Shown here: piece by piece, positions 45,722 to 58,012 of the stretch | Layout: the number at the start of each line of letters is the position of its first letter | Numbering within the stretch: the stretch's first letter is position 1 | Assembly: GCA_026874595.1 (NCBI GenBank) | Contig: CM049308.1 | Coordinates: forward strand, 17,358,001-17,422,000 | Direction: 5' to 3' | DNA from: Sipunculus nudus | Taxonomy: Eukaryota; Annelida; Sipuncula; Golfingiida; Sipunculidae | DNA length: 64,000 bases | Notes under the pieces: model-generated | Database searches by the model: none | What the model saw: only the letters and a program-made list of their open reading frames with translations | Told to the model about the DNA's origin: nothing | Position numbers and translations under genes: made by a program

Positions 45722-47785
45722 ATGGAGAACCCCACTTATTGTGGCTCTTGTGGTTCTTTAATCCCGCTTTTGGACTCCCACCCCACTTGTTTTCGTTGCC
45801 GCACCAACAATGACCCCTGCCGTGGTCCGGCTGATCCTCGTTTTCACTGCCAGACTTGGATGTCTGACATGTGGGCCTTGTTCCAGGATTGGGCCCATTC
45901 CCCGGTACTTGGGGGTTCACCCTCCCATATTCCATTGTCTGGCCCCGTGGTTGTCTCAGGGGGGGAGGGGGGGGGGAGCCTACCCTGGTTGACCGCACCA
46001 CGGCTGTGCTGCGTTCACCGTCCGTTCCCGCCGGTCCTGTCACCTCTCCAGTGGTTTCGACAGTTAAATCGTTGCTTTCTCATTCACGGAAACGGAAATC
46101 TTCCCCCGTTCCCGCGGCCTCCCGTTCTGACTGCACATCTGCCTATTCCATATTACATAAATTGTCCCGGTTTTGCTCATCACTTATGTCGGATCTCGAC
46201 GATTCGTCTAGACCCGAATCAGTCCGCCCGGCGCCCTCGCCGGCGCCCCCGGTACTTCTCCCCGGCCGTTCTCGTCGCCCCCGGCTCCTCGCCGGATTCC
46301 TTCATTATCCCCGGGGCGGGTTGGAGCCGTCCCGCTGGATCGCCCGGACCTTCCTGGTGTGCAGGTAAGTTCGTCGGTCCCTCCTGCCTCCATTCGGGGC
46401 AGCCGGCCTCGCCTCTGGTTCCTCCGTCTGCCGTCGTTACTAACCGGCCGGCCGACTCTTTATTTCAGTTACCATCTGCTGTCCGGCCTGCGGCTCCGGT
46501 TCCTGTGCCTTCCCGGATGGTTCCTGCTGCTGCTCGTTCCCCGGCTTCCTGTTTCCAGCCTCCGGTTGTTCCGGCTCAGCGGGTCTCTCTGGCTCCCCCT
46601 ACACGGGGTTCTCCAGGGTCCCCGGCTTCTCAGTCAGCCGATCCCGCCCTGGCACCAGACCAGTGGTCGGAGATCGCGCTGCAACGCCAGGCTTGGCGTA
46701 CGCGCAAATCTGCGCTTCTGGACCTAGTGGCTACCTCCACACAGGAGGCTAACCCTAGTGGTCCAAAGTTCCGTAGGTTACAACCTCGGACTCTCTCGGC
46801 GTCGGCAGCCGGTTCTTATTTGAATCCGGCCACCCTTCAATCGCCCTCAGCAGCGCCCGCCGTGTGTCTGGGATTTACAGACCACACGGGGGATCTCTTA
46901 CGTGAGCACCCCGCGGTGGTCTCGGGGTCTCGCTCTACTCCTCCTGGGGCCCCGCTTCCGCCGGGTTCGGATATACTTTGGTCCCCCGGTCCCTCTGGAA
47001 TTCCCGTGGGTACCGGGCTACCTGTTTCGATCGCTTGCCCCATTATCCTGATCACCCGGATGTTCTGTCTGCTCCGCTGCGACTCGAGTCCGGCCTGGAA
47101 CAGCTGTTTGCGGACGGTAAGTCTTTATTTCCATCCTCTGTCCAGTTTTCCGATCGTCACCTGTCGGATCTGGAGGGGCTCGGCCGGCAAGCGGCTGGTA
47201 TGGTTACCGACTTGCAGGCTGTCACTAGCTTGCTCGCCGTTTCTCCGGACACGCTCACTCTCAACGACATATGGCAGGCTTCTGCCCATCCTGGCGCTGA
47301 GTTAAATCAGGTCGTTGGCACCTGGTTGAAAATTGCATCTTGTTACGCCGCACGGCTTGCATTCAGTCATTTAAGCACTTAAAGCCGGAGTTTCTCAGGC
47401 GGAGTTACCCGAGCTTTATTCTCCGCCTTTTACCGGTTCCCTGCTGTTTGGCGGCCAATTACGGCCTCTATTTGACCGTGCCTTGGAGCGATCGGATCAT
47501 CAGGCCCGCCTCCGCTCGACCTCTCTTGCGCCTCGGCCATCCTTCCGCGTTCCCCGCTCTTGGCTTCCGGTTGCGGCTTCCGCTCAGCCGCGTCGCGCAT
47601 CTGCTACCTCTTCACGTCCTTCAGGCCGTTCCAGCCGTTCTCAGCCTTTTCGTGGTCGATCCTCCAAACGAGGTTTGACCAAGAAATCACTCTCTCGCTC
47701 CGGTCAGCGCCCATTTTCCCGCGTGGGCGGGTATCCCCTCACAGCGGTTAATTCTCAGCACCCTAAAGTTCGGGTTCCGTCTTAA
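45722..47785 (+). pseudogene. DIRS gag-like ORF1, frameshifted
   Basis: The ATG at 45722 opens MENPTYCGSCGSLIPLLDSH, then CFRCR and a further C..C pair. This is the N-terminal cysteine motif of DIRS gag proteins, presumed to bind nucleic acid. The frame breaks at the G-rich tract near 45960-45976. It then runs through a Ser-rich stretch with SHSRKRKSSPVP and MSDLDDSSRPESV, and shifts again near 46360 to give DQWSEIALQRQAWRTRKSAL. Further shifts come near 46975 (LESGLEQLFADGKSLF) and 47380 (LPELYSPPFTGSLLFGGQL), before an Arg/Ser-rich tail with RGRSSKRGLTKKS ending at 47785. The protein should coat element RNA. It lacks the aspartic protease of LTR elements. Confidence 0.75.
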
Positions 47786-47800
47786 GTTTTTGCACACACC

Positions 47801-48646
47801 ATGCACCCATTCTTCACTCCGCCTCCGTCCGATCCGGCAAACCGCCTCGCTTTGGAGGAGGCCATTCAATCTATGTTAGCCAAACGGGCAATTTTCGAGG
47901 TTTCCCCATCCACCTTGGGGTTTTACTCTCGCCTTTTTCTTGTTCCCAAACCGCACGGCCGTTGGCGCCCGATCATAGACCTGAAGCGCCTCGATTCGTT
48001 CATCCCTCGGCCCCGTTTCGGATGTTCAATATCCATGCTGTGCTCCGCATTGTTCGGCGGATGGATTGGGCGTTCAAAAAGAGGCCTTACGGATGCCTAT
48101 TTTCACATTCCCATCCATCCCGCGTCTCAACCGTTTCTTCGCTTCGCGTATCAGAACCGCGTTTTTCAATTCCGGGCCCTTATGTTCGGGATCACCGTGG
48201 CCCCCTGGGTTTTTGACCATGCTTGTTCACCCGGTCACGAGTTATCTCGTTCACAGGGCATTTCTGTGCTCCCTTATCTGGACGATTGGCTGGTCCATGC
48301 GGCCGATCGCTCCCTCTTACTGTCGCATCGCTCCCGGGTTCTCAACTTACTTCGGAACCTTGGCTTCCTGGTCAATACGGAGAAATCTCTTCCCACTCCC
48401 ACCCAGTCCATCCAATTTCTGGGTGTCCCGCTCGATTTTGCGTCCGGCACGGCGTCGCTCCCGCGAGATTTTGCTCTCACGCTCCGCTGCCTAATTCGTT
48501 CCTTTCTCACGCGGCGCTGTGTAGACTCGCGCACAGCAGCTTCTCTCCACGGTGCTCTCCACTGGGCCGCGTCCTTATCCCGTTCGGCCGACTGTACCTC
48601 CGTCCGATTCAGTCTATCTTGCGCCGTCACGGCCTTCTCCGTTTAA
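47801..48646 (+). pseudogene. DIRS reverse transcriptase domain
   Basis: A continuous 281-codon frame holds the polymerase motifs. KPHGRWRPIIDLKRL lies near 47949, LTDAYFHIPIH near 48086 (motif A Asp), GITVAPWVF near 48188 and YLDDWLVHA at about 48273 (catalytic DD). VNTEKS and QFLGVPLDF follow. PYLDDWL is the DIRS form of the YxDD box. The domain itself has no internal stop, but the protein leaves its frame at about 48560-48600 before RNase H. It copies element RNA in active relatives. Confidence 0.85.
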
Positions 48647-49140
48647 CCTCGGTTCGTCCTACGATCCTCCCGTTTTGGCTCACCTGGCGGTCCCTTCGTC
48701 CCTGGATTGACCTTTCCTTTCTCCTGCGCGGCGTTCCTTTTTCCATGGATGTCACTTGCACCATCTATACCGATGCGTCTCTCCTCGGTTGAGGGGCCCA
48801 TCTTGCCGATCTTCGCGCTTCGGGGATATGGTCCCCGTCGGACCGTCTGCTCCATATCAATATCCTCGAACTGCGTGCCGTCCGTCGTGCGATCTCCCAC
48901 TGGTCTCCCCGCTTGATCGGAAGTCACATTCTCGTCCGGACCGACCATACCACGGGGGTGGCATATATCAACAGGCAGGGCGGTACTAGGTCTCCATCGC
49001 TCATGCTGGAGACTTACCTTTTGTTCGATCTATGCATCTCTCTCCGGGCGTCGATTCGTGCATCCCATCTTCCGGGCGTGTCGAACATCCTTGCGGACGC
49101 ACTTTCCCGTCATCCGGAGTCTCCTCCTTCCCCGCCGCTC
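48600..49140 (+). pseudogene. DIRS RNase H domain with one in-frame TGA
   Basis: In the +1 frame YTDASLLG is followed by TGA (48790-48792) and then GAHL; related proteins have a Trp at this place. ILELRAV, TDHTTGVAYINRQGG and HLPGVSNILADALSRH follow, giving the D-E-D-D type residues and the usual closing block. The TGA, probably a Trp codon changed by one transition, and the upstream frameshift block expression. It would remove RNA from the RNA/DNA hybrid in a live element. Confidence 0.8.
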
Positions 49141-49499
49141 CTTCCGCTCCCGGTTGTTCGGAGTGTTTTCGCTCGCCTGGGGCGGCCGGAATTCGATCTG
49201 TTCGATTTTCCGTCCCCCCCCCCCCCCGTGCTCATGCCTTCCGAGACGCGTCTACGTCACCCTCGCGACCGTCTCCCCGACACCCTGCCGTCCGGGTGGT
49301 CTCACCGGTATCTCTTTGCGTTTCCGGCGCCTCATCTCATCCGCCGTGTCCTTCTCCGCTTGTCCCGCGCGGACCAGCCTACCCTTCTTCTCATACTCCT
49401 GGTTCAACCGGCTCCCTGGTTTCCTCTGTGGCGCTCGTTCTCTCTCGCCCCCGCTTCTACTACCGCTCCGCCTCGCGCTCCCGTCATTCCCTCGAGCGC

Positions 49500-50700
49500 G
49501 TCGCCCATTTCGGTCGTGCCCTCTATGCGCATGCGTGCTCTCCTCGGACACCTCACGGATCAGGGCATTTCAAGTCCGGCTGCTCTCCTTGCCTCGGCTC
49601 CCCGGCGCCGTTCTTCGGACCGCATCTATGACTCCCGGTGGCGTCTCTTCACCGAGTGGACGTCTTCCCGGGGAATCTCCCCTTAGATCCGTCGCTTGCG
49701 GCTGTTTTGGGATTTTTCGTGTTCTTACTGCAGGATAAACATTTATCCTATCCCTCTCTGCGTGGCTATCGTGCCGCCCTGCTGTCGGTGCTCCGTCCGC
49801 TGGGTCACGATCGTGACCTTCATCACCCGTTGGTGTCGGGCTTTCTCATGGGGGTTCCTGCCCGTGCGTCTCGTCCTCGGTATGTTGCGCCTTCCTGACG
49901 CCTGGACGTCGTCTTACGTCACCTCCGGGAACCCCCTTATGAGCCGTTGCGTTCGGCTCATCTTCTACATTTATCTCGGAAAACGGTTTTCCTCCTCGCT
50001 CTTGCATTGGCCGGTCGCCGTTCTGAGCTTCATGCCCTCGTGGCTGCTTCGAAATTCACGCAAATTGCGGCCGACGGTTCGTCGGCCACCCTACATTTTC
50101 CTCCGGATTTTTATCGAAAGAACCAAAATTTCGATGATCCTCCGTCTGCTTGGCACGTTCCGGCCCTCCCGAACGGTCCGTACCGTTATGCAGCTCCCAA
50201 TTGCCCGGTTCGTGCGTTAAGTTCTTCTCTTAAAGCTACTCCGTCTTTAAGGGGGGGGGGGGGGGGGCGCAAGAAGTTGTTTATTTCCACAAAAGTCACA
50301 ACTTCCAATAAGGAGATTAGCCCTATCACCATTAGTGCGTGGCTCAAGCTACTATCGTCGCCGCATATGATTCAGCTTCTCCATCCACCTTAGACCAACT
50401 TCACCTCCAGGCTCATGCCATTCGTGCTCTTTCGACTTCCTTACTCCATTTCTCCGGGATCTCACCCAATCAATTGGTCAAGAAAGGGATACTAGAAATC
50501 CCCATCTACTTTCACCAGCTTTTATCTAAAGGCTGTTCAGCTCCAGGCATCGGGCCTTTACTCCCTAGGCCCTGTGATCGCGTCGGGAGAGGTCCTCCAA
50601 TTTTCCAGGCCATCTTCTTCCTCTCCGTCTGTTCCACCGCCGAAGTCGTCTGCTGCTCCATCCCAGCTCTGAGATTCTCCTCGTTCCAGCGTTACAGGTA
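49500..50700 (+). pseudogene. DIRS tyrosine recombinase, broken
   Basis: The N-terminal SAM-like part reads LGHLTDQGISSPAALLAS and IYDSRWRLFTEW. It continues after a frameshift near 49680 with FFVFLLQDKHLSYPSLRGY. TGA at 49896-49898 precedes RLDVVLRHLREPPYEPL, where relatives have Trp. The catalytic core is readable: GRRSELHAL (about 50013, first Arg), AHAIRALSTS (about 50411, H-x-x-R) and STFTSFYLK (about 50504, catalytic Tyr codon 50523-50525). TAG at 50493-50495 stands where a Trp is expected. A poly-G tract near 50251-50267 and a shift near 50345 further break it. In live elements this enzyme inserts the circular DNA. Confidence 0.8.
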
Positions 50701-50733
50701 GGTGCTCCCTCCCCAAGGCATGTCTGTTCTTTT

Positions 50734-50842
50734 CTCATTAATACAGAAACAGCTCACAATTATGTTTACGTAATAAAACCCCCCCATTCCCTCCCTGTGA
50801 ATGGTGGTTTTGTTAGTAAACTGTTTTGAGCTTTTCTGTATT
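50734..50842 (+). repeat. DIRS internal complementary region
   Basis: 50734-50780 is the inverse of the left extremity 45424-45470 with one mismatch. 50793-50842 is the inverse of the right extremity (about 51020-51070) with a few differences. The two halves are joined by a C-rich spacer (50781-50792). This is what a head-to-tail junction of the two ends would look like, and it is the template proposed for completing DIRS ends during replication. Confidence 0.88.
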
Positions 50843-50882
50843 ACAAACATCGCTCCCTCCCAGTCCTCTTCCTTACGCCTTC

Positions 50883-51070
50883 GAAAATGTGATTATGGGT
50901 AACGGAAGTGTGACCTAGATACACGGGAACGAGGCGGGATGGGCGATAATAGGCCCAATAAGGGAAAATTTTCGGTTGGCTTACTCTGGCGTATAAACTT
51001 TAACAGAGAAAATTCTCATTAATACAGAAAAGCTCACAACAGTTTACTAACAAAACCACCATTCACAGGG
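50883..51070 (-). repeat. DIRS right inverted terminal repeat and end
   Basis: 50883-51041 is the inverse of 45448-45602. The outermost part (agtttactaacaaaaccacc, then attcacaggg) is specific to this end and is matched by the second half of the internal complementary region. A poly-G run starts just outside the element at 51072. Confidence 0.88.
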
Positions 51071-51109
51071 TGGGGGGGGGGGGTTTGTTAGCTTAAAATG
51101 CATCAACAT

Positions 51110-51640
51110 GCTTTTAAAAGGAGAGTCCTATGAGGCTGTCTTTTGATCAAGTGACATAAAAATCAGAAGGGTTCTTCCTCTGTTGGTAGGTGGGCCATAT
51201 ATGAAAGATGGGGGCTATTGGTGAAAATATTGTTTCAGATTTGTCCATTTTTAAAAAATGTTTTTTAAGAAATGCGTCATGTGACCCTGGCCATTGAATT
51301 AATTTCCGCAAAATCATTAGGGTTCTGTCCATAATCATAAATGATCCATATGTGATAAATGGGAGTTTTTTAAATGGAAACAAAAATTAGTTACACAAGC
51401 TTTTATGGAAGTAGGTCCTTTAGCCATGACCTTGAGATATTAAAATTGTTAAATAGATTATTTTTAACGTGACCTCCAATTTAGGGGATAATATGTTACT
51501 TAGTTTGATTATTTATTTAATTTATGAATCTGCTATTTGATGTGTACTTTGGATTTTGATGATTATTTAATGTTCAGCTTTAATAATTTTGTTGAGCTAC
51601 CCGTTAAAACATTTGACACATGATTTATGATAATATAGTC
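51110..51640. repeat. Diverged copy of the inverted-repeat family
   Basis: Between about 51370 and 51640 the order gaaacaaaaatta, gaagtaggtcct, tagccatgaccttga, ctgctatt.gatgtgtact and acacatgatttat follows the left arm at 32750-33135, with deletions. It shows that the inverted-repeat arms belong to a dispersed family. Confidence 0.5.
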
Positions 51641-53560
51641 ATATAGTTTTATACATGTATAATTATTTTCAATTTCCCCTGATTTAGTAAAAAATTGTCT
51701 TTACTTATCGTTTATCCGTCCTTTTATTTATCCTATCTCCATACATAACTTATTTCAATAAAAATTTGTTTGATTGGTTTCATCGGAAATTTATCCAAAC
51801 TTAATTATTGATGTTATCGATTAAACGAAATCAAACTTGTCGAAATGAGGAAATCCTAGCCCTTTTAGAAGATCATCGTGTTTATTGATTTCATTAATGG
51901 TATATCCTTATGCCTTTTCAAACATACAGTCCGTCTTATCGTCCAAATACCAATGGATGATGAATTTCTTTTTCTCTAGAGGCAATAGATGAGATTGGCA
52001 AATAATTTTGAAAGACTGCAAGATGTGGTTTAGGGTTGGCAAGACCTTTCGTAATATTGATTCCAACCAATGCATCTATAACATTCTTAAACTGTGCAAT
52101 TTATAAACAGAGGCATATGTTAGCTTCAGGAAATATATACTACCAACCAACTCTAAAAGCACTTAATCGCCTTACATCTAAACCTTTGTATCCTGACAAC
52201 AATATATAGTAAAAAAAATATTTATACAAAATTTACATATTATTAATCAAATTACCTATCATAATCGATTGGTGAAACATATAACAGACATTGATATGTG
52301 TGATAGCAAAAATAGGACATCATAAAGTATTTGTATCGCAGTGCCCGATTTACGGTATGTGGTAAAGGTCAGTAACCACGGGCGTTCAGTTTCATCCATA
52401 TAATCAGTAGAGAAATTGTCATTTGATTGAAAATCTGACCTTTTTCAATGAATTCAGATTTTCACAAGTATTTTTTTTTTGGTTTCATTATGTATGTGCC
52501 TTATTGGTTCATTATAACATACTTTTTTAATTGAACATCTAGATGTTAAAACATCACAGGAGTTGAAGTTGATGGAAAGGACTTGACTTGTGCATTAATT
52601 TTCCGTTTAATATTTTCTATATATCATCAAAATATGTTTTTAATGGATGGAAAGTACATAAATACATAACCCACTGGAAAAAATGCCGCATCCTTTTTCT
52701 TCAAAATAACATATACTTTAAAGGTTAAACTATGACTCTGAAACCGTTTTTAGTTTTTCTAATAAATGGGTTATTGCACGGATTTTACTTTAAACAGATA
52801 AAATCCGCTATCTTGTACCAATAGACTTAATTCTGCTGTCTTAGGTTTTTTAACAACTCATCCACTGTATTATATAGTATATACGTATCCATGTATACCA
52901 AACGATATCAAAGAGATATGTTTACAAAAAAAAAATTTCCTTCGGTCCCGGTAAGTCGGAATTATTCATGCTTCTTCTCGGCAATGTATCGGGGCTCATG
53001 ACTCCGACACGGCCAACATGGCGAATTTATAATTACCAAATAATAAACACCAACTGTTCAAATAAATGGAGGTAACATACAGGCCGAATTGTGGAAACAT
53101 CAAATGTGATCTATGACCTTAAATTTTTACCCCTAAATCATTTGATATTTTTAGTATTTGGTGATACAAATATGCATTTTGAACAAATTAATCATTTGGA
53201 CCCATAAATATGAATACTGCAGCACATGAATTATCACTAAGGGTTCCTCATCTGAAATTGTAGCTGACATTAACATGTTACCTCGAACTTTAGTAAAAAA
53301 AAAATCGATAAGGCCGTTCCTGTTCTGGCAACATACACACCAAAATCGAAAGGTATTGTCTTTAGAGATGAGGGACATACATGTATATGTAAAGTTTGAT
53401 TCCTATTAATAAAACCCGTAGCCGTTCAACCTACATGTGCAGGTTGTCCAAGAGAGAAATACTCAGCTGACAAGCATGACCTGGGACATTAGGGTCTAAT
53501 ATTCATTGTTCACACTTTTTTTCAGACATTGTATATTGAGAGAAATGTAAATCTCTACAT
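51641..53560. other. No gene seen
   Basis: AT-rich sequence with no supportable exon, RNA gene or repeat boundary. Confidence 0.4.
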
Positions 53561-53571
53561 AAACTACATTA

Positions 53572-53961
53572 TTACATAACTTGGTGATCAGTTGCAAAAT
53601 AAATAATTGGTGAGCTTACTGGACTGGGACATGACTGATATATATTTATCATTCTAATCATAACCAATAAAGAGCCTAGAAAAGAAAAGAAGTTTGATGG
53701 TACCATCGGTATCACACAATTGATAAAGCTATCCAAGATCAACTCGCACATCAATTTCCTTATCGGCTCATCCAAGAAGCAGGAATCTGCATCACAAAAG
53801 ATACATGCCACCGCCATTACAGGACAAGTTTTAAAACCTCTCTGCGAACACATAGGACATCGCCACTTCGAGGTGCTAGGCGCTCGACCGTGAACTAAAC
53901 AGGTTTGCGTGGACACTGATGAGGCTGAACCTTCTGTGTATCGACTTATTTTTTGGCCCAT
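53572..53961 (-). CDS. Unrecognised open frame or first exon with a cysteine cluster
   Basis: The ATG at 53961 opens MGQKISRYTEGSASS, which has a possible N-myristoylation glycine. It is followed by WRCPMCSQRGFKTC and IFCDADSC, giving a CxxC plus later CxxC pattern that could bind zinc. Then come PIRKLMCELILDSFINC and a hydrophobic run (FFSFLGSLLVMIRMI) that could be a membrane helix. A donor-like GTAAGC at about 53617-53612 would end a coding exon after the residues SCPS. I do not recognise a family. It may be chance, since no downstream exon was found. Confidence 0.25.
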   Translation of the reverse strand: MGQKISRYTEGSASSVSTQTCLVHGRAPSTSKWRCPMCSQRGFKTCPVMAVACIFCDADSCFLDEPIRKLMCELILDSFINCVIPMVPSNFFSFLGSLLVMIRMINIYQSCPSPVSSPIIYFATDHQVM

Positions 53962-54189
53962 ATTCCCAGGTCCATTCGTGCATAAGTGCCCGTGTGTTTG
54001 TGAATATTTCTTGATGACGCTTCAGAATCCGCAGCAGATGCTGGATGAACACCAAAATTTTATCTATTCTTTCTTGGCCTATTCCCGAAATGCTCTGAAA
54101 ATTTCATGAGATTGCGTGAGTTATGTCGTGAACAAACACACACACACTCGCACACACATATAAAACACGAATGGAAATGATTGTTTACT

Positions 54190-57100
54190 CTCCTGACGGA
54201 AGCAATTATTGGACATTTTATGCTTTTATTTGAAATGGTATTCAAAATGAACCACATGTGTTGAAATTTCATACGTGTTAGTCTTACACTTGCGGATCTC
54301 TATGGTATATTCTTGTTACAATTTGGTGGATTTTAGTAACTGATGTCTGATTACTGCACATAATTTCAGTTTTATGGTCAGTCGCAAAATGCATAATTAC
54401 TTTGCTAATAATCTGGTTATTGCCATTTGCAACTCAAAGGGATGTTGTTGTCTATGTGCTTGTCAAAAGAAAGAGATGTTACATTAAATGAAAAACCAGA
54501 AATGATGTAAACGAACTGTAAAGACGGCTGCCTGGGAGCCACATACAAATACTTTCTGTTGCAACTTGTGGTGGTTTAATCTATATTATGACTGAACGAT
54601 ATTAATAATATTAAAACATCTTCATTATCTTAGCGCTATGCTAACAACACACGATGACTTGTAAAGATGCAGACAATAAATGCTACAACATAAGCCAGGA
54701 GCAAGAAACATATTGGAGTTTATTTTAATAATTAATTGATTTGCACTTCTAGCACGACACCGTGCATTTAAACCTGACATATCTTCAATGGGTGCAAAAA
54801 CAGAACAAAACACTGATGCGACATGAAGTGTGTGACTCAGTTGATTACATACTTTTGGTGATTCCAAGCTGCTTCAGTCTAAGGTGTAATAAGTATGTCG
54901 TTACACTTTTGATTTAAGTTGCATTTATTGACTCGAAATGTCACTGTCGATGCATCAGAAAAAAGGAAATTTGCTACATTTGTTCTCGATCACAAGTGGG
55001 ATAACCGTCTGACCTTCCAGGTTCTATGTATGATGTTTTCTCACTTCTCTGGAACAAAATCATATATATATTATACAAAATCGTGGATAAGTGACAGTGG
55101 GAAGCACACACACACATACACATACACATAGATAGACAGACAGACAGACAGATAGATACATTTTTTTATTTGATTGGCAGGTTTGATTTCGGCCCGAACG
55201 CATGCGAGTTTCTTTACTTATGTTATGTTATGCCTAATGAAAAAATTGTCTCAGTGTCTTTAAGTCGGAGAAACATAATATACCTGTAAGAAAATAAATA
55301 TTGGTCTAATTATTTGATAGGGCTGACGGCACTACCCCAGACAGCCTCTGTCAGGACTGAGATTGGTGATCTTAATTTTAGTGTCCAAACTGTTGTTTTG
55401 TTAATCATGTGTTTATAGGTATTTATTTATAAATAAATAAATGTTTATCATTTCTACACTTGTCACCACTGGCTAGTGATATCACTCAACCATTACATGC
55501 ACAGATTATTCTCAGTAACTGATAAGAAGCCTCCCAACTCAGATAAAACTTAATAACATTTAAATCAAGGGAAGTGGAGTAACATCTCCGTTAAAATTCT
55601 GCATGTCCTGAGGTTTTAGCCGATAAGTAACTGTCTCCATTCTTATGCAAGCCCCATTCACATGCACACGTTTACTCCAGTGAGTATATATACACATTTA
55701 AGGAAATTTACTTATATAAGTATATTGTGTCACGTGAACAGATTTGCATATGTGAATATAGATACTGTTTGTGTAAACTGACATGATATGAGTTATAGTA
55801 TATTTGCATGAGTTCAGGATGGATGCAAAAGTATATTTGCATGCACGTAATTTTGCTTGTAAAGAAAATTGTGTTATGTGAACAGATTTCTAGTTGCATA
55901 TACTGTATATAAGGAAACAGACTTTTTATGTTACAAATCGGCATATGATTACATATTCATGTCCGAAACCTCCTTGTCTGAATTGTCTATGTCCAGAATT
56001 TTCTAATCCAAAAACGTCCGTCCAACATAAAATATATTTATTTTGTTTCTTTAGCTAAAGTGTGTTCAAAGAGGAAATATACACACGTGGGCTTTGGTCC
56101 ACCGGCCCATGTTTAATAATTATGGTGTGTTTAAATGTCAATTTTTGCATAAATGGAAATTAATTACATGTTTACACAATGTAAATATACTCCAAGTCGA
56201 ATTTTACTCAAAGGTGTAAATTTACTCCATATACAAAAATAATTACATGAGTTAATGTCTGCATGTGAATGCCGCAAGACGCAATAAACCCATCAGCCGT
56301 ATAGTGTGAGAGCCGTGTGGAGTTGTTACTGTGTGGAGGTTTCAGGAGGCACTTCCTTGGATCAAGTTCGAGAGTCGAATGTTACTGACTGTAGACACAT
56401 CAGGCCTAGCCATTAAAACATGACTCGCAGGTTTTTTTTTAATATACCCATGTGGCTTGGGAGTCATGACACAAGTCATTATTGAACAGCAGCAAATAGG
56501 GTCTTTGTTAGTTGTCGCAATTCGTGACATCACGATCGGAAATCGTAACTCTCGTTGTTCTACACGGTCGATCCGGATCTTTCGGATCCTGCTGTTCATT
56601 CCCGTACATTGACCCAGGGTAGTATTTCAGAATACGTAGCGTCGAACAACCCGAGCCGCGCATAATTCCTGCTGGTTGATTCTTCACTAACCGCTCGCAC
56701 GTGGGTAAATTATTTCACAATCCGAAATCGAATTCCTTCTCTTGGTGGATTATTCTTTGGACTACTTAATAACAGCTTGTATTTATTGGCTTGATTAATC
56801 TTAGGTTAGCTCAACGATGGTCAGCCGCAGAGTTTAAGACTTGCGGACTAGAGACTAGAGGCCTTGTCTTGCTACAAGCCTGTTTACATACCTGAGCCAT
56901 GTTACAGTGGCATCATATAAACATTGAATGCACTTACATCGATATCGTGATTCACGGTCCGTTTTGTGTCAATCTCTAACCTGAAATAACGGTGGTCCGC
57001 ATGTCAAAGCAGTGCCCTTAGAACTGGCTGTAAAGCTATTTAGGCCTTGAGCCGGTGTGCAATGTTCTCCTCTCTCCGACATTCCGTCTATGTTCTCACA

Positions 57101-57800
57101 CTGTCAACTCAATTATAAAAACAGACAGGTCCTTTCTGAAATAAATTAGAAACTGCCAATGTGTCAGCGAGTCATATAACCAATTAGAATTATCCTTTAT
57201 CCCTGTCATTTCGATTAATCGATCCATGTTTCGGCTTAACCGAACCGAAGCTGTCTAGGAGTTTTTCCACGTTCCGGTCTACATGAACGAACCTTGTTTC
57301 TTTATCCCTCCTCAGGCACGATGACTATCACCGCCTGAAAAGCTCTAGTTCCCATTTGCCGCAATCTGTGGAAGCATTGGTAATTAATAGCGCGCACGCA
57401 TCCAACGCTTCGCAACGGTCAAGCTTCCCCCACTTTTCAGTGTCTTCCTTGCGTTTTAGGCTTTTTATATGTGAAATCGCTTTAAACGTCACACCATATC
57501 GCATTCCGACGCATAAAATCACACACAAATGCATCAGACGCGTGAGAACGAGAACAGGGTCGTGATATGTTGAAATATTTTGGACATGGATCGTAAGTTA
57601 CGGTAAGGGTAGAGTATGAAATACTCGCATTTTAAACGAACTTTGAAGTTTTCTTTATCATATTACAAACTAATATTATCAAGTTTTTAAGAACATGCAT
57701 TTTCTATCTAGCTTGAATGTAACCAAAACTGTGCAACTGTTAATGATATCCTGTCTCGGCAGTCGCCGGCGTCATCGCTTCCAACTGAACGATAATAGGG
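54190..57800. other. No gene seen; simple repeats
   Basis: CA-rich and GACA/GATA tracts occur at about 55107-55160. Otherwise this is AT-rich sequence with several short open frames that have no recognisable motif or splice support. Confidence 0.4.
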
Positions 57801-57807
57801 AATCGGC

Positions 57808-58012
57808 TTTATAGCTGGAAGAATATGGGTAACAGAGACCTAATTTCAGGTTTCCAAGGAGATTTTTCATGGACCTCTCTGGATTTAGGTGAGAAGATTC
57901 TTGGTCCAGGGGTTACGATTTGTGCCATGTTAACAGATGACACCATCTTTGAGGTCCCAAAAAATAGAGAAAAATAAATCGTAACAAAATAAAAAATTTA
58001 CACATGAATAAA
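57808..58012 (+). repeat. Single pearl-like core fragment
   Basis: The line from 'atagctggaagaatatgggtaac' through 'gacctaatttcaggtttcc' to 'ttaacagatgacaccatcttt' matches one core unit of the family at 3.67, 22.9 and 41.3 kb. No flanks or microsatellite are present. Confidence 0.65.

Larger units (their letters stand above)
45424..51070 (+). mobile_element. DIRS-type tyrosine-recombinase retrotransposon
   Basis: This 5.65-kb GC-rich element stands out against the AT-rich window. It has inverted terminal repeats (45448-45602 and 50883-51041). Gag-like, reverse transcriptase/RNase H and tyrosine recombinase coding regions follow in order. An internal complementary region (50734-50842) matches both outer ends in inverse. 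DIRS elements replicate through a circular intermediate that needs this region to restore the ends and insert by recombinase without target duplications; none is seen here. Multiple frameshifts and stops show the copy is dead. It is not a virus. Confidence 0.88.

Noticed and set aside
45567-46043. 158-codon minus-strand frame and other minus-strand frames within 45.5-49.6 kb
   Set aside because: They are shadows of the GC-rich DIRS coding strand, which has clear RT, RNase H and recombinase motifs on the plus strand.
57328-57534. 68-codon minus-strand frame with a hydrophobic start
   Set aside because: The first residues resemble a signal peptide, but no downstream exon or conserved motif was found and the frame is short.
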